In this document: positions 1 to 8,085 of the stretch, one piece after another
Layout: each line of letters starts with the position of its first letter
How positions within the stretch are numbered: position 1 is the first letter of the stretch
Virus record (IMG/VR): IMGVR_UViG_3300042321_001593
Location: 1 to 46,567 of that record
Strand: one strand, 5' to 3'
Origin: a virus
Length of the DNA stretch: 46,567 nt
Program-made: the position numbers and the translations under genes
The notes under the pieces: model-generated
Told to the model about the DNA's origin: nothing
Databases searched by the model: none
The model's input: the letters and a program-made list of their open reading frames with translations, nothing else

Positions 1-127
1 GACAAAGCCAAACTCGAACTCGAACTGGTGCGGACGAGCGACAGCGTGTGGACGCTCAACGGGCGCGCGAAGCGGGGCAGCACCGCGCCCGCATTGCAGG
101 TCCGCGAGTCGCGGAATCAGTCCCGCC
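1..127. repeat. Terminal direct repeat (copy 1), circular-contig overlap
   Basis: Bases 1-127 are identical to 46441-46567. The reading frame of the tail-tip gene is continuous across the join (46441 minus 45940 is 501, a multiple of three). The simplest reading is that a circular or circularly permuted molecule was assembled with a fixed-length overlap; 127 is a common largest assembly k-mer. A physical terminal repeat of that length is less likely. Confidence 0.95.
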
Positions 128-2991
128 TCGCGCTCGGCGTGGACGACCAGCAACTCGCGACGGTGGTCGTGCCGCTTGGCGACGCGGATCCGGCGACGGG
201 CGACCGTGCGACGCTGGCAACTGCGCGCTGGTCGGTCGCGTCGATCGTGTCAGGCTGGGTGCAGCTGCGCGACCCTGCCAGCAGCGCCGCCACGCCGATC
301 CTCGTCGACACGCAATGGCAGGGCGCCTTCGTGGTCGACCGGTTCGGCTTCGCGCAGTCAATCCTGAACGCGCGCGTGAGTGACGGCGCCGTGCAGCTGG
401 CGAGCACGGCCGGCCTCTCGGTCGGCTCGCGGGTGTGGATCGCGGCCGATGCCGCTGGGACGCCGCTGGTTGAGGTGTACGACGCCAGCTCGACCGGGGC
501 GCGTCGTCGGTCGGTGCCGCTGCCGCTGGCTACGCTGCGCGGGGAAGCGAACGACCTGCGAAACGGGCGCTTTCAGGACGGGCTGAGTCAGTGGACGGGC
601 GCCAACCCGACGACGCCGCCGGCGTTCGCCGAGATCACGCGACTCGAACTCGGGCTGACGCGCAGCGGGCAAGCAAACGGGGCGCGCGCCGCGGCAACAG
701 GAACCGGCACGCCGTTCGCGATCAAGGGACTGCCGGCGAACAGCTTCGTGCGCCAGTGGGCAGAAATCAAAGTCGGCGGGGCGACGTTGCCGGTCACGGC
801 CGACGCGATCCCCGACACGAGCGGCGCGTTCACGCTCAGCGTTGGCGGCGGCGGGCTTCCGGGCAGTTACGCGGACAACACGCCGTTCTCGTTGGTGCGC
901 AGCGACACGCGCACGCTCACGCTCGACGGCGACCAGTCTCCGCTCTCATGGCGCCTGCAGTTCCGCGACAGTAATACCGACGGGGTACTCCAAGGGCTGA
1001 CCGGCACGCTGGTCTCTGGGGCCTACAGCGGCGCCTTTAACGGCACCGCGTATGTCGACGCTCCGCTCCAGGCGGGGCGCGTGCGACTGACCACGGGCGA
1101 CCTCACCAACTTCTATGGCTCGCTGGCGTGGGCGTCGTACCTGACGGATGTGTACACGATCACCGGCGTAGCCCTGTCGTATACGGTGGGCGACAGCAGC
1201 GGGACGTTTACGATCACCAGCTCCCCGACGGCGTTGGTCGTTGGCACGCGCGTACGGTACTTCGGGCAAGACGGACGGTTCCAACTGCTCCGCGTGACGG
1301 CGATAGGCGGCGTGTACTCGTTCACTACAGAGTTCGGAACGCCAGCCGTGGCCCCAAGCGGGAGCGCGGTGTTTCAGGGCTGCAACCTGCTGCTGGCTGA
1401 CGGCTCGACGTGGGCCACCACGTTCCCGCGTGAAACGCGCACCGTGTTCTGCAATGGCGCCGTGAGTGCCGGCGCGACCTCGCTGCCGTGCAAGGCGCAA
1501 ACGAACCTGCTCACGCGCAACTGGACCGCGACCGACACCATCAGCATGACGCGCGATGTGTCCGGGACGCTCGCGGTCACCGGCATCACGAGCACCACGG
1601 GCTTTGATGATGACGGCACGCCGGTGATCGGAATGCAGGCCGTGGTCACGTACAACGCCGCGACGAGCACGATGGACGACCTGACCGGCGGCGGGGTGGA
1701 TTGGTCGCTTGGCGATGTGTACTTCGACCTCGGGACCGTCGGGCTGTGGCGTCTCGCCAGCATCGGCGGCGGGAGTGCGACGCTTGAGAACCCGGCGCTG
1801 TGGATCACCGCCACGCCGTTTACAACGCCGCAAACCGCGTCGGCCTCGTGGGTCAAAACCGATACCTACACGCTCTCTGGCACGGCAAGCTGGGGCGCCA
1901 ACGGCCGCGTGACGCTCACGCTGGCGAGCGCCATTCCGTCGGGGCGCAGCTACGCGCGCGGCCTCTCCGTCGGGTCCAACTGGGTAAGCGGCTCGCTCCG
2001 GTTGCACGCGGCGCGGTCAGGAGGAAACACCACCGTTGAACTGTTCGGGCACGATGGGTTTCTCCCGACCTCCGACCCGTCAGCCTCGCTGCGCGGCGCC
2101 CTGTACCGCATCACCGCGAGCGGCAGCACGGTCCCGATCCCCGGGAACACGCTGTACGCCGCCAGCACGGCGCAAGCCGACGGCAGCGGCAACGCAAGCG
2201 TGACGCTTACCGCGGCCAACGCGAACGCCATCGCCAACAACGAAGCGGTGACCATCGTGACGCCGGAGCTCTTGCGGCCGTCCGATGACCGCCTCGGCAG
2301 CGTCGTGCGGATGACCAGCGCCGTTGGCGGCAGCAACGTGCCGACCGCCTCGACGCCGGGACTGACGCCGAATGCCGGCGTCCCGATTCCGGTCCCCGCG
2401 GGCACGACGGTGCCCGTGACGGTCTTCGCGACCTTCGCGCTTTCGCAGGGCGTCTACGCGCTCGGGCAGCAGCCGGCGATGGCGCTGGTCGACGGCGGGG
2501 GGGCGATCCTCGCGACCGCGCGCCTTGCCACCGGCAGCGCCACCGTTGCGCAGACGCCGACGTTCGCGCGGCTCATCCTGACGCACGTGCTGACGGTGTC
2601 GACGACGGTCAGTGTGCGCCTGTTCGGCGGGTCGAGTGACCGTACGCTCTGGACCATCGCCCTCGATGCCATGCTCTGCGTCACCGACCGCGACGACGTC
2701 CCGTTCGTGGTCGGCTCATGGGCCAACGCGCTCGCGATTCGCGGCGCCGAAGAGCTCGCGGCGCGCCGTGATCCGGCCGTTGCCGTGCAGCTCGATCTCG
2801 CGACGCTCCGCCGCTGGTCCGATGCGCCAGCCGGGGCGCCGGTGGTGATCGGCCAAACCGTGACCCTGCCCGCGCTCGGCCTCACCCGCCGCGTGCTTTC
2901 GATTGACCGCGACGTCACCGACCCGACCCGGGTGCGCGTCGAGATCGGCGTCCCGGCCGATGACCTTTCCACGCAAGTAGGTGCCTCGTGA
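1..2991 (+). CDS. Large tail-tip/baseplate-hub-like protein, 3' part (1163 aa when joined to 45940)
   Basis: This is the downstream part of one gene that starts at ATG 45940 and continues through position 1; joined across the circle it is 3492 nt, 1163 residues. It overlaps the tape measure stop by four bases (ATGA), the usual place for tail-tip genes. The N-terminal 200 residues look like a compact baseplate domain. The middle is Thr/Ser/Gly-rich beta-strand sequence typical of virion surface domains. The last 60 residues contain a segment (LPALGLTRRVLSIDRDVTDP) resembling the C-terminal end of phage tail endopeptidase/hub proteins, where a site for a metric beta-domain precedes 'RVxSIDxDxxDPxRVxVEIG'. 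Role as hub or tail-associated protein is inference from position, size and this C-terminal pattern; no catalytic motif was seen. Confidence 0.7.
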   Translation, partial: DKAKLELELVRTSDSVWTLNGRAKRGSTAPALQVRESRNQSRLALGVDDQQLATVVVPLGDADPATGDRATLATARWSVASIVSGWVQLRDPASSAATPILVDTQWQGAFVVDRFGFAQSILNARVSDGAVQLASTAGLSVGSRVWIAADAAGTPLVEVYDASSTGARRRSVPLPLATLRGEANDLRNGRFQDGLSQWTGANPTTPPAFAEITRLELGLTRSGQANGARAAATGTGTPFAIKGLPANSFVRQWAEIKVGGATLPVTADAIPDTSGAFTLSVGGGGLPGSYADNTPFSLVRSDTRTLTLDGDQSPLSWRLQFRDSNTDGVLQGLTGTLVSGAYSGAFNGTAYVDAPLQAGRVRLTTGDLTNFYGSLAWASYLTDVYTITGVALSYTVGDSSGTFTITSSPTALVVGTRVRYFGQDGRFQLLRVTAIGGVYSFTTEFGTPAVAPSGSAVFQGCNLLLADGSTWATTFPRETRTVFCNGAVSAGATSLPCKAQTNLLTRNWTATDTISMTRDVSGTLAVTGITSTTGFDDDGTPVIGMQAVVTYNAATSTMDDLTGGGVDWSLGDVYFDLGTVGLWRLASIGGGSATLENPALWITATPFTTPQTASASWVKTDTYTLSGTASWGANGRVTLTLASAIPSGRSYARGLSVGSNWVSGSLRLHAARSGGNTTVELFGHDGFLPTSDPSASLRGALYRITASGSTVPIPGNTLYAASTAQADGSGNASVTLTAANANAIANNEAVTIVTPELLRPSDDRLGSVVRMTSAVGGSNVPTASTPGLTPNAGVPIPVPAGTTVPVTVFATFALSQGVYALGQQPAMALVDGGGAILATARLATGSATVAQTPTFARLILTHVLTVSTTVSVRLFGGSSDRTLWTIALDAMLCVTDRDDVPFVVGSWANALAIRGAEELAARRDPAVAVQLDLATLRRWSDAPAGAPVVIGQTVTLPALGLTRRVLSIDRDVTDPTRVRVEIGVPADDLSTQVGAS

Positions 2992-3767
2992 GCGTCTGGA
3001 TCGACAACCGCCCCGTGACCAGTATCGCGGGCGCCCGCCCCGTGCGGCTCAGTGGCTTCCTCACGGCGCCGCGGGGGCAGCGCAGCACCTCGGGGGTGCC
3101 GGGGCGCTTGGCACCCGTGGTGGGCGGCGTGCAGGCGCCAGAGCCCCGACGCGCCACGCTGACGCTGCGGATCCCGCTCGCGACGATCGCCGATCGACCG
3201 GCCGCCATCGCCACGGTGGAAGCGGCGCTCGCGGGCGCGATCCGCTCCATTCGCACGGCCGACCGCCCTGGCGTGCACACGCGCTGCGTCGCCGACGCCA
3301 TCGTGTGGAGCGAGCAACCCAACGCGCCCGGGCTGACGATTCCCTCGCTGCTCTGTGACGTTGTGTGGCTGGCGATCGATGGCGGTACCGAGGACTGGCC
3401 GGCGGATCCGCCGATTGTGCTCGGGACGACGCGCACGCCGATCGCGCTCGGGTCGATTCCGTCGGGCGGCTGGCTGTTCGCCTGGGGCACGACGTCGCCG
3501 CTGACGATCACCTACACGCCCGCGAACGGGACCGGTGTGACGACGTGCGTTATCACGCAGACGCTCGCGACCGGCGAGCATCTCGCGGGCGACCTCGACA
3601 CGGGCGACATCTGGCTCGTGACGGCGTCGGCGCGTACCCGCGTCTCGACCGTCGTCGGCGAGCTGCCCGTGCTCGACCCCGCCGACGCGCTCGGCACCGT
3701 GAACCCGACGCTGCAGCTCTCTACCGGCACGGGACTGCTCGTGCCTTCGACGAGGTACCGGCTCTGA
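2988..3767 (+). CDS. Dit-like distal tail protein candidate (259 aa)
   Basis: Starts at GTG 2988, overlapping the previous stop by four bases. The first 110 residues contain an alternating strand pattern (ATLTLRIPLATIADRPAAI) like the beta-sandwich that builds the ring of distal tail proteins; the rest (WLFAWGTTSPLTITYTPANG onward) looks like a second, galectin-like beta domain. No catalytic motif, signal peptide or membrane segment. Length and location among the tail-tip genes fit Dit. Here it follows, rather than precedes, the very large tip protein, which is the reverse of the common TMP-Dit-Tal order, so the assignment is an inference. Confidence 0.5.
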   Translation: MSVWIDNRPVTSIAGARPVRLSGFLTAPRGQRSTSGVPGRLAPVVGGVQAPEPRRATLTLRIPLATIADRPAAIATVEAALAGAIRSIRTADRPGVHTRCVADAIVWSEQPNAPGLTIPSLLCDVVWLAIDGGTEDWPADPPIVLGTTRTPIALGSIPSGGWLFAWGTTSPLTITYTPANGTGVTTCVITQTLATGEHLAGDLDTGDIWLVTASARTRVSTVVGELPVLDPADALGTVNPTLQLSTGTGLLVPSTRYRL

Positions 3768-4513
3768 TGCGTGAATCGACGAAGGATCTCGCCCCGCGCT
3801 CGCGGTGCCTTGAGGCGCTCGACTTCCGCGACGGCGTCGTGGTTGAGCCGACCTCAGGGCTGTTCGTGGCGCGCTCGGGGCATCGGCTGAGCTGGTCGCG
3901 CGGCGCCAGCACGCTCGCTGGCGTGAACGCGGTCGGCGGCACGTATACCGCCCCCGCGACGCTCCCCGCGTACGAAAGCGCGAACAGCCAGCTCGGGGTG
4001 AACCTCGGGGTCAACGACATCCTGCGCGGCAATGCGGCGGTCGGCTGGCTGCCGCAAGAGCTCTCGGGGGAACTGCTCTTCGTCGAACGGGGGGCGCGCG
4101 TCGGCACGGCGGGCGACACGCTGTTCGCCATCGCGGGCGACGATCCCACGACCGGCGTGCGGCTGTTCATCGACACGACCGGCACGGCGTCGGGCTTCTA
4201 CCGGATCACGTACCACAACGGGACGACGTCCGTCACGGCGACGCTGGCGGCAGGCCAGCCAACGGCCGGCCAGCTCGTGCGGTTGCGCTGGCTGTGGAGC
4301 GCCTCGGGGCTTACGCTGCGGCAGTCGATCAACGGCGGCGCGTTCACGAGTGCCACCAGTTCAGCACTCGCGCTGCCAGCGGCATGGGCGACCGGCGCAC
4401 GGACGCGCATTGGCCGTCGCGGCACAACGCAGAACCCTGCCCCGCTGACGCTGCTCTCGTACCTGCTCGCTCCTGGCACGCTCACCGACACGCAATTCGA
4501 CGAGGCGTACTGA
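3767..4513 (+). CDS. Lectin/LamG-like tail protein (248 aa)
   Basis: ATG 3767 overlaps the upstream stop by one base. The N-terminal 50 residues (FRDGVVVEPTSG) have no clear match. Residues about 90-248 show the strand succession of a concanavalin/LamG-like jelly roll: 'GELLFVERGA', 'TLFAIAGDD', 'GVRLFIDTTGTASGFYRITY', 'QLVRLRWLWSASGLTLRQSI' and a final 'LLSYLLAPGTLTDTQFDEAY', the last being the typical 'location of the item in the data' ending of such domains in phage virions. Likely binds host surface glycans or stabilises the tail tip. Family membership inferred from pattern only. Confidence 0.6.
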   Translation: MRESTKDLAPRSRCLEALDFRDGVVVEPTSGLFVARSGHRLSWSRGASTLAGVNAVGGTYTAPATLPAYESANSQLGVNLGVNDILRGNAAVGWLPQELSGELLFVERGARVGTAGDTLFAIAGDDPTTGVRLFIDTTGTASGFYRITYHNGTTSVTATLAAGQPTAGQLVRLRWLWSASGLTLRQSINGGAFTSATSSALALPAAWATGARTRIGRRGTTQNPAPLTLLSYLLAPGTLTDTQFDEAY

Positions 4514-4842
4514 TGCCGACCCAAGTGCTGCAGGGCGTGATTCGCGCCGAACCGCCGCGGGCGCCACTGTCTCGCCTTGACTTCCGGTGGCGACTGACGC
4601 TGGCCGAACAGGTCGCGCTCAAGCGCGCCGAGACCGAGCACCCCGACGCGAACGTACGGGCGCAGCTGGTGATCCTGCGCGAGTCGCTCGCCGAAGTGAC
4701 TGACGCGGCGGGCGTTGACGTGACCGATCCGCGCACGCAAGGCGGGGCGGCGGCGATTGTCGACGTGCTGGTCGGGGCGGGACTCGTGACCGCCGAGAAT
4801 GCGCCCGCGCGACTCGCCGCTCTGCTGATGCCACCGGCATGA
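4513..4842 (+). CDS. Small tail-associated protein with LSRxxFRxRL domain (109 aa)
   Basis: ATG 4513 overlaps the lectin-like gene stop by one base and ends four bases into the next gene. Residues 19-104 match, by eye, residues about 68-152 of the protein at 9331-9807: both have LSR-x2-FR-x-RL, then a helix-rich middle, then VDV-x2-P-x-T, a leucine-glycine turn and a C-terminal alanine-rich helix (AE-x2-A). In both places the gene follows directly after a tail-tip or fibre gene, so a fibre-assembly or chaperone-like accessory role is possible. No enzyme motif. Function not known. Confidence 0.75.
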   Translation: MPTQVLQGVIRAEPPRAPLSRLDFRWRLTLAEQVALKRAETEHPDANVRAQLVILRESLAEVTDAAGVDVTDPRTQGGAAAIVDVLVGAGLVTAENAPARLAALLMPPA

Positions 4843-5198
4843 TCTTCGCCACTGTCGCGCCCCTGCTGTACGATCCGATCAGCATCACGTTCCTCGACGG
4901 GCCGTTCGTGCGCGTCCTCACGCCGATCCGCTGGCGTGGTGCCTACCCCGACACGGTGCCGGAGGGCTTCGTCTCCGACGGCGGCAGCAAGCCGTCGCTG
5001 GCGTGGCCGCTCGTCGGCCATCCGCTCAGCAAGCGCGTCCTTATCTGCTACCTGCTGCACGATCTTGACCTGTCGCGCGGCATGGCGTGGGACGAAGCAA
5101 CCCGCCGACTCAATGCGCGATTGCGCGCGGTCGGCTGCCCCCATGCGCGGCGCGTCGCGATTGTCTCCGGTGTCACGCTGCGGGGCTGGCTGCGCTAA
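4839..5198 (+). CDS. DUF1353-like phage protein (119 aa)
   Basis: ATG 4839 overlaps the previous stop (ATGA). The pattern is that of DUF1353: an N-terminal hairpin, 'VPEGFVSDGGSKPSLAWPL' (family: GF-x-TDGAS-P), then 'LLHDLDLSRGMAW' (family: HDYLY) and a C-terminal helix. The family is common in tail or lysis regions of phages; its biochemical role is not established. Here it precedes the lysis cassette. Confidence 0.75.
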   Translation: MIFATVAPLLYDPISITFLDGPFVRVLTPIRWRGAYPDTVPEGFVSDGGSKPSLAWPLVGHPLSKRVLICYLLHDLDLSRGMAWDEATRRLNARLRAVGCPHARRVAIVSGVTLRGWLR

Positions 5199-5202
5199 TG
5201 GC

Positions 5203-5223
5203 CGGGGGCCATGACGGTCCCCG
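5203..5223 (+). terminator. GC-rich hairpin, same stem as 35966-35986
   Basis: CGGGGGCC, loop ATGAC, GGTCCCCG: eight pairs including one G-T pair. It sits just after the DUF1353 gene, before the lysis genes, in one of the few gaps in this operon. The stem sequence is identical to the hairpin at 35966. No run of T follows, so it may be a pause, an mRNA-processing or an RNA-stability element rather than a strong terminator. Confidence 0.5.
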
Positions 5224-5275
5224 ATCTCCCGGCAAGACTCTAGGACACGCGCGAGGCGTCGCGCATCGTGCGCCT

Positions 5276-5557
5276 ATGCCAGACATCGAGCTTTCCAGCA
5301 ATCGCCGACGCATCGTCCTCGACTGGACGCTCGCGCTCGCGGTGGTCGCGTGCATTATGGCGTTTGCCGATCTGCGAGCGACGGTCACCGCGCAGACGAA
5401 GGCGTTCGAGGCCGTCACGAAGCGCCTGGATGATATCGAAACGCGCGCCACGGCCGCGCCGGCGAATGCGGCGACGAAAGGCGACATCTCGCGCCTCGAA
5501 GGCCGGATCGATCAGCTCGTCTCTTTGATGCTCACCCAACGTCCAGCCGGGAGGTGA
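5276..5557 (+). CDS. Single-TM coiled-coil protein of the lysis region (93 aa)
   Basis: ATG 5276 chosen because the protein then begins with a short polar head, followed by one membrane segment (LDWTLALAVVACIMAFADL, residues about 14-32) and a heptad-rich tail (VTAQTKAFEAVTKRLDDIET and ISRLEGRIDQLVSLML). This topology, immediately before a holin-like gene and an endolysin, resembles an inner-membrane spanin or a holin regulator. No lipobox partner was recognised, so spanin is only one option. Confidence 0.65.
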   Translation: MPDIELSSNRRRIVLDWTLALAVVACIMAFADLRATVTAQTKAFEAVTKRLDDIETRATAAPANAATKGDISRLEGRIDQLVSLMLTQRPAGR

Positions 5558-5559
5558 TC

Positions 5560-5781
5560 GTGTCTCTGCGAGGAAACAAGACCTACGCCGTCGCCCTACT
5601 CACGATCCTCGTCGGCGCGCTGGCGCAGACCGACTGGGGCCAGTTCCTCGAAGACCCGAAAACCGGCATCGGATTACTGGTCGGCGGTGTGCTGATGGGC
5701 ATCATGCGTTACGTCACGCAGATCACGACGGTGAAGACGGCAGAACTTGCCGAGCCCCCGAAGACGGCCGAGGCGCCGTAA
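5560..5781 (+). CDS. Holin-like small membrane protein (73 aa)
   Basis: GTG 5560 is preferred over the in-frame GTG 5554 because GGGAGG (5549-5554) then lies at normal Shine-Dalgarno distance. Two hydrophobic stretches (YAVALLTILVGALAQ and GIGLLVGGVLMGIMRYVTQI) separated by an acidic turn (DWGQFLEDPKT) match small phage holins that end in a charged tail. It lies between the coiled-coil TM protein and the endolysin. Predicted to permeabilise the inner membrane at lysis. Confidence 0.7.
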   Translation: MSLRGNKTYAVALLTILVGALAQTDWGQFLEDPKTGIGLLVGGVLMGIMRYVTQITTVKTAELAEPPKTAEAP

Positions 5782-5782
5782 C

Positions 5783-6304
5783 GTGTCGGCCGAGTTGCTC
5801 CCCGCGCTCGCGCCGTGGGTGCCGGCGCGCACAGACGCGCGCGTGGCGGCCGTCGTGCGGCACGCCATTGCGCGCCTGGGGGTGTGCGAGATGCCGCTCG
5901 GCTCGAATCGCAGCGCCGTGATTGACGAGTGGGCGCGCGAAGCGGGCGCCGAGCTCGGGTCGTATTGGTGTGCCAACTTCGCGACGAAGGTGTGGCGCGC
6001 GGCGGGCCTCGCGACGGCTGGCAAGGGGAAAGATCCCTCGTGTGACCTGCTGATGCAGTGGGCACAGACCACGCAGCGGTGGAGCGCCACGCCGTCGCTC
6101 GGCGCGCTCGTGTTTTATGGGCCGACCGCGACCGACGCCACCCACGTCGCCATCGTCGTGCGCCTCTCGCCGGCGGTGCTGGTGGTCGGCGGCAACGAGC
6201 GGTGGGGCGCCGTGGCGTCGCGCAACGGCGTCGCCGTGCAGCTCCGCGCCGAAGCGCGGACCGACATCCTCGGGTACGCCGCCTGTCTCGCGGGGCCTCT
6301 GTGA
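5783..6304 (+). CDS. CHAP/NlpC-P60-like endolysin (173 aa)
   Basis: GTG 5783 starts one base after the holin-like stop. The protein has the Cys-His peptidase order: 'GSYWCANFATKVWRAAG' with the likely catalytic Cys, then 'LGALVFYGPTATDATHVAIV' with the likely His, then strands. This is the arrangement of CHAP amidase/endopeptidase domains that cut the peptide part of peptidoglycan. No signal peptide or separate wall-binding domain is visible, so export would depend on the adjacent holin. Confidence 0.8.
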   Translation: MSAELLPALAPWVPARTDARVAAVVRHAIARLGVCEMPLGSNRSAVIDEWAREAGAELGSYWCANFATKVWRAAGLATAGKGKDPSCDLLMQWAQTTQRWSATPSLGALVFYGPTATDATHVAIVVRLSPAVLVVGGNERWGAVASRNGVAVQLRAEARTDILGYAACLAGPL

Positions 6305-6396
6305 AGCGGCTCGCGCTCACCGTCGTGGCGCTGCTGGTCACCTTCGGCGCCGCCTATCTGGTGCGCCTGTACTTCGTCCTGAAGAACCTCCGCTGA
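6301..6396 (+). CDS. Tiny single-TM protein (31 aa)
   Basis: GTG 6301 overlaps the endolysin stop (GTGA) and its own stop overlaps the next ATG by one base, so it fits the tight coupling of the operon although short. It reads a basic start (MKRLALT), a membrane segment (VVALLVTFGAAYLVRLYFVL) and a short tail. It may be an antiholin or an accessory lysis peptide; that is inference from context. Confidence 0.6.
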   Translation: MKRLALTVVALLVTFGAAYLVRLYFVLKNLR

Positions 6397-6617
6397 TGGC
6401 GACCCTGTCGACCTTCTCTTCGCGCGAGACACTGACGCTCGACGCGGTGTTCCCCGGGTGGCGCGCGATGCTTGGGCGCGTCGTCTGGGGCGCCTATGAC
6501 GCGCTCGATCCCGAGATGCCCATCACGACGCTTCGGAAATGGGGGCTCTCGTTCACGGTGCGCGTGCGGCACACCCGACCGCTGCTCGTCGCGCTCGTCG
6601 GCGAGGCGGGCGCGTGA
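6396..6617 (+). CDS. Hypothetical protein (73 aa)
   Basis: ATG 6396 is coupled to both neighbours. The protein (MATLSTFSSRETLTLDAVFP to LLVALVGEAGA) has no recognisable motif and no clear membrane segment. It lies between the lysis genes and the secreted protein at 6614. Confidence 0.6.
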   Translation: MATLSTFSSRETLTLDAVFPGWRAMLGRVVWGAYDALDPEMPITTLRKWGLSFTVRVRHTRPLLVALVGEAGA

Positions 6618-7396
6618 GGCGGGCGTCGGTGGTGGCGATGGCGCTCGCGACGGGCGGCGCGCTGGTGGTCGCCACGACCAGCCGCACCACGCCGGGCATC
6701 ACGTTTTCAAACACGCTCACGAGGGCACGAGACGGGCGTGTCATCACAAGCACACTCGTGCCGAAAGCGTCATGGCGCGGCGGCCAGACGTGGACGATCA
6801 CGATCCGGCACGACGCCGCGCCGGTCGAGTCGCTGACGTTCCGCACGCCGGGGATGGCGAAGTACGCTTTTGCTGATTCCGTGTGGGCACCGTTTCCGCG
6901 CTGCGTGCCCTATCGCGTGACCGTCGTGCCCGACACGGCGCTCACCGCCACCGGCCGCGCGCTCGCGCGCCGGGACTCGCTCACGGCGTCTCGGTCGCTC
7001 TGTCGTCCTTTCACGCGCGCCGAGGCGGCGTTCGCCGACTCGTTCCCGGCGTCGGGCTGGCGGATCACGTGGTGCGGAGGGTGGGCGCGCCGGCTCTCGA
7101 TGGCGGCGCTCGACTCGCTGCTCATGGACCGACTGCGCGCCGCGCGCACCGCCGACGACAGCAGTCGGGCGAGCCGTGAGGTCCGCGCCGCGCGGGCACG
7201 GCCCGACTCGGTCCCGCTGCCGCCGGGCGCGTGGGGGCAGCGGGATACGCTCGTCGCGGAGGTCGGGTTCGTGTATCCGGTGGCGGTGCTCGGCAAGAAC
7301 CGATATACCGGCACCGTCCGTTCGATCGAGGACACGCCGCCCTGCGCGGCGGAGCGCGCGGCCTACGAAGCCTCGTCCGAGGGGCGCGCTCCGTGA
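6614..7396 (+). CDS. Secreted or membrane-anchored protein of unknown function (260 aa)
   Basis: GTG 6614 overlaps the previous stop by four bases. The N-terminus is basic then hydrophobic (MRRASVVAMALATGGALVVA), typical of a signal peptide or anchor. The rest is soluble with four cysteines spaced for possible disulfides (FPRCVPY, SLCRPF, WCGGW, PPCAAE). It immediately precedes the sigma-factor gene with a four-base overlap. A role in superinfection exclusion or in membrane signalling to the sigma factor are possibilities only; it does not resemble known anti-sigma factors. Confidence 0.65.
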   Translation: MRRASVVAMALATGGALVVATTSRTTPGITFSNTLTRARDGRVITSTLVPKASWRGGQTWTITIRHDAAPVESLTFRTPGMAKYAFADSVWAPFPRCVPYRVTVVPDTALTATGRALARRDSLTASRSLCRPFTRAEAAFADSFPASGWRITWCGGWARRLSMAALDSLLMDRLRAARTADDSSRASREVRAARARPDSVPLPPGAWGQRDTLVAEVGFVYPVAVLGKNRYTGTVRSIEDTPPCAAERAAYEASSEGRAP

Positions 7397-8085
7397 GCAT
7401 CGTCGCCTACCTCCCGCAGATGAAGGCCGCGAAGCAGACCAGCGAGTCGGACGCGCGGGCCTACTGGGCGACCGGCGCTTGGCACCGCCTCGCCCCGCTC
7501 GTGCAGGGCTGGGCCGCCCTCGGCGTTCCGCTGACGCTCGGCCTCTCCGGCGACGACGTGGACGACATCGTCGCGCACGTGCTGGTCCGCGCGTGGACGC
7601 AGCGCGAGGTCCCGTCGGCGCCGGCCGCGTGGTGCCGCACCGTCGCGCACCACCGTGCGCTCGACACGCTCAAGCGGCGCGAGACGGTGTCCCTGGACAA
7701 ACACGAGCCGACGGCCGCCGTGCGCGACGTGGAGGGCGAGCTCCACTACCGGACCGAGGTCGGCCGCCTGCGGGTCGCGCTCCGGCGGCTCGCGGATCCG
7801 ATCCGGCGCGTCGTCGTGCTGCACTGGCTGCACGGCCAGCCGCACCACCAGATCGCCGCGACACTCGGCATCACGGAGGGCGCGAGCAAGATGCGCGCGT
7901 CCCGTGGGCTGCGGATGCTGCGGCAAGTGTACGGCGACACGCCGTCGCCAGGCCTCACCGCGCGCGGGCTGCCACGCAAGCCAGCCGGCCGCCCGCCGCG
8001 CCCCCAGCCGTGGCACGCGCTCTGCCGACTCGCCGCACCACCGAACGAGCCCTCTTCCCCTCATCCCGTGCCGACCCATGTCTGA
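7393..8085 (+). CDS. ECF-like sigma-70 family factor (230 aa)
   Basis: GTG 7393 is coupled to the upstream gene. Region 2 is visible at residues about 54-95: 'DDVDDIVAHVLVRAWTQ' followed by 'AWCRTVAHHRALDTLKRR', the ECF pattern for core RNA polymerase and -10 contact. Region 4 is at about 123-176: 'LRRLADPIRRVVVLHWLHG' then helix-turn-helix 'HHQIAATLGITEGASKMRAS'. There is no region 1 or 3, as in ECF factors. The last 50 residues are a Pro/Arg-rich tail not usual for the family. It is placed within the lysis/fibre operon, so it could direct late transcription, or act on the host as a lysogenic trait. Confidence 0.85.
   Translation: MSIVAYLPQMKAAKQTSESDARAYWATGAWHRLAPLVQGWAALGVPLTLGLSGDDVDDIVAHVLVRAWTQREVPSAPAAWCRTVAHHRALDTLKRRETVSLDKHEPTAAVRDVEGELHYRTEVGRLRVALRRLADPIRRVVVLHWLHGQPHHQIAATLGITEGASKMRASRGLRMLRQVYGDTPSPGLTARGLPRKPAGRPPRPQPWHALCRLAAPPNEPSSPHPVPTHV

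Noticed and set aside
1-127. Biological terminal repeat of a phage with exact ends
   Set aside because: The 127-base length, location inside a gene and exact identity fit an assembly overlap of a circular contig better than a packaged terminal repeat.
946-2007. 353-codon reverse-strand frame inside the tail-tip gene
   Set aside because: It lies fully opposite a strong forward gene with clear coding signal, has Arg/Gly-rich low-complexity composition and no motif; shadow frames of this kind are frequent in high-GC DNA.
5554-5559. GTG 5554 as the start of the holin-like gene
   Set aside because: The Shine-Dalgarno GGGAGG would touch the start codon; GTG 5560 has correct spacing.
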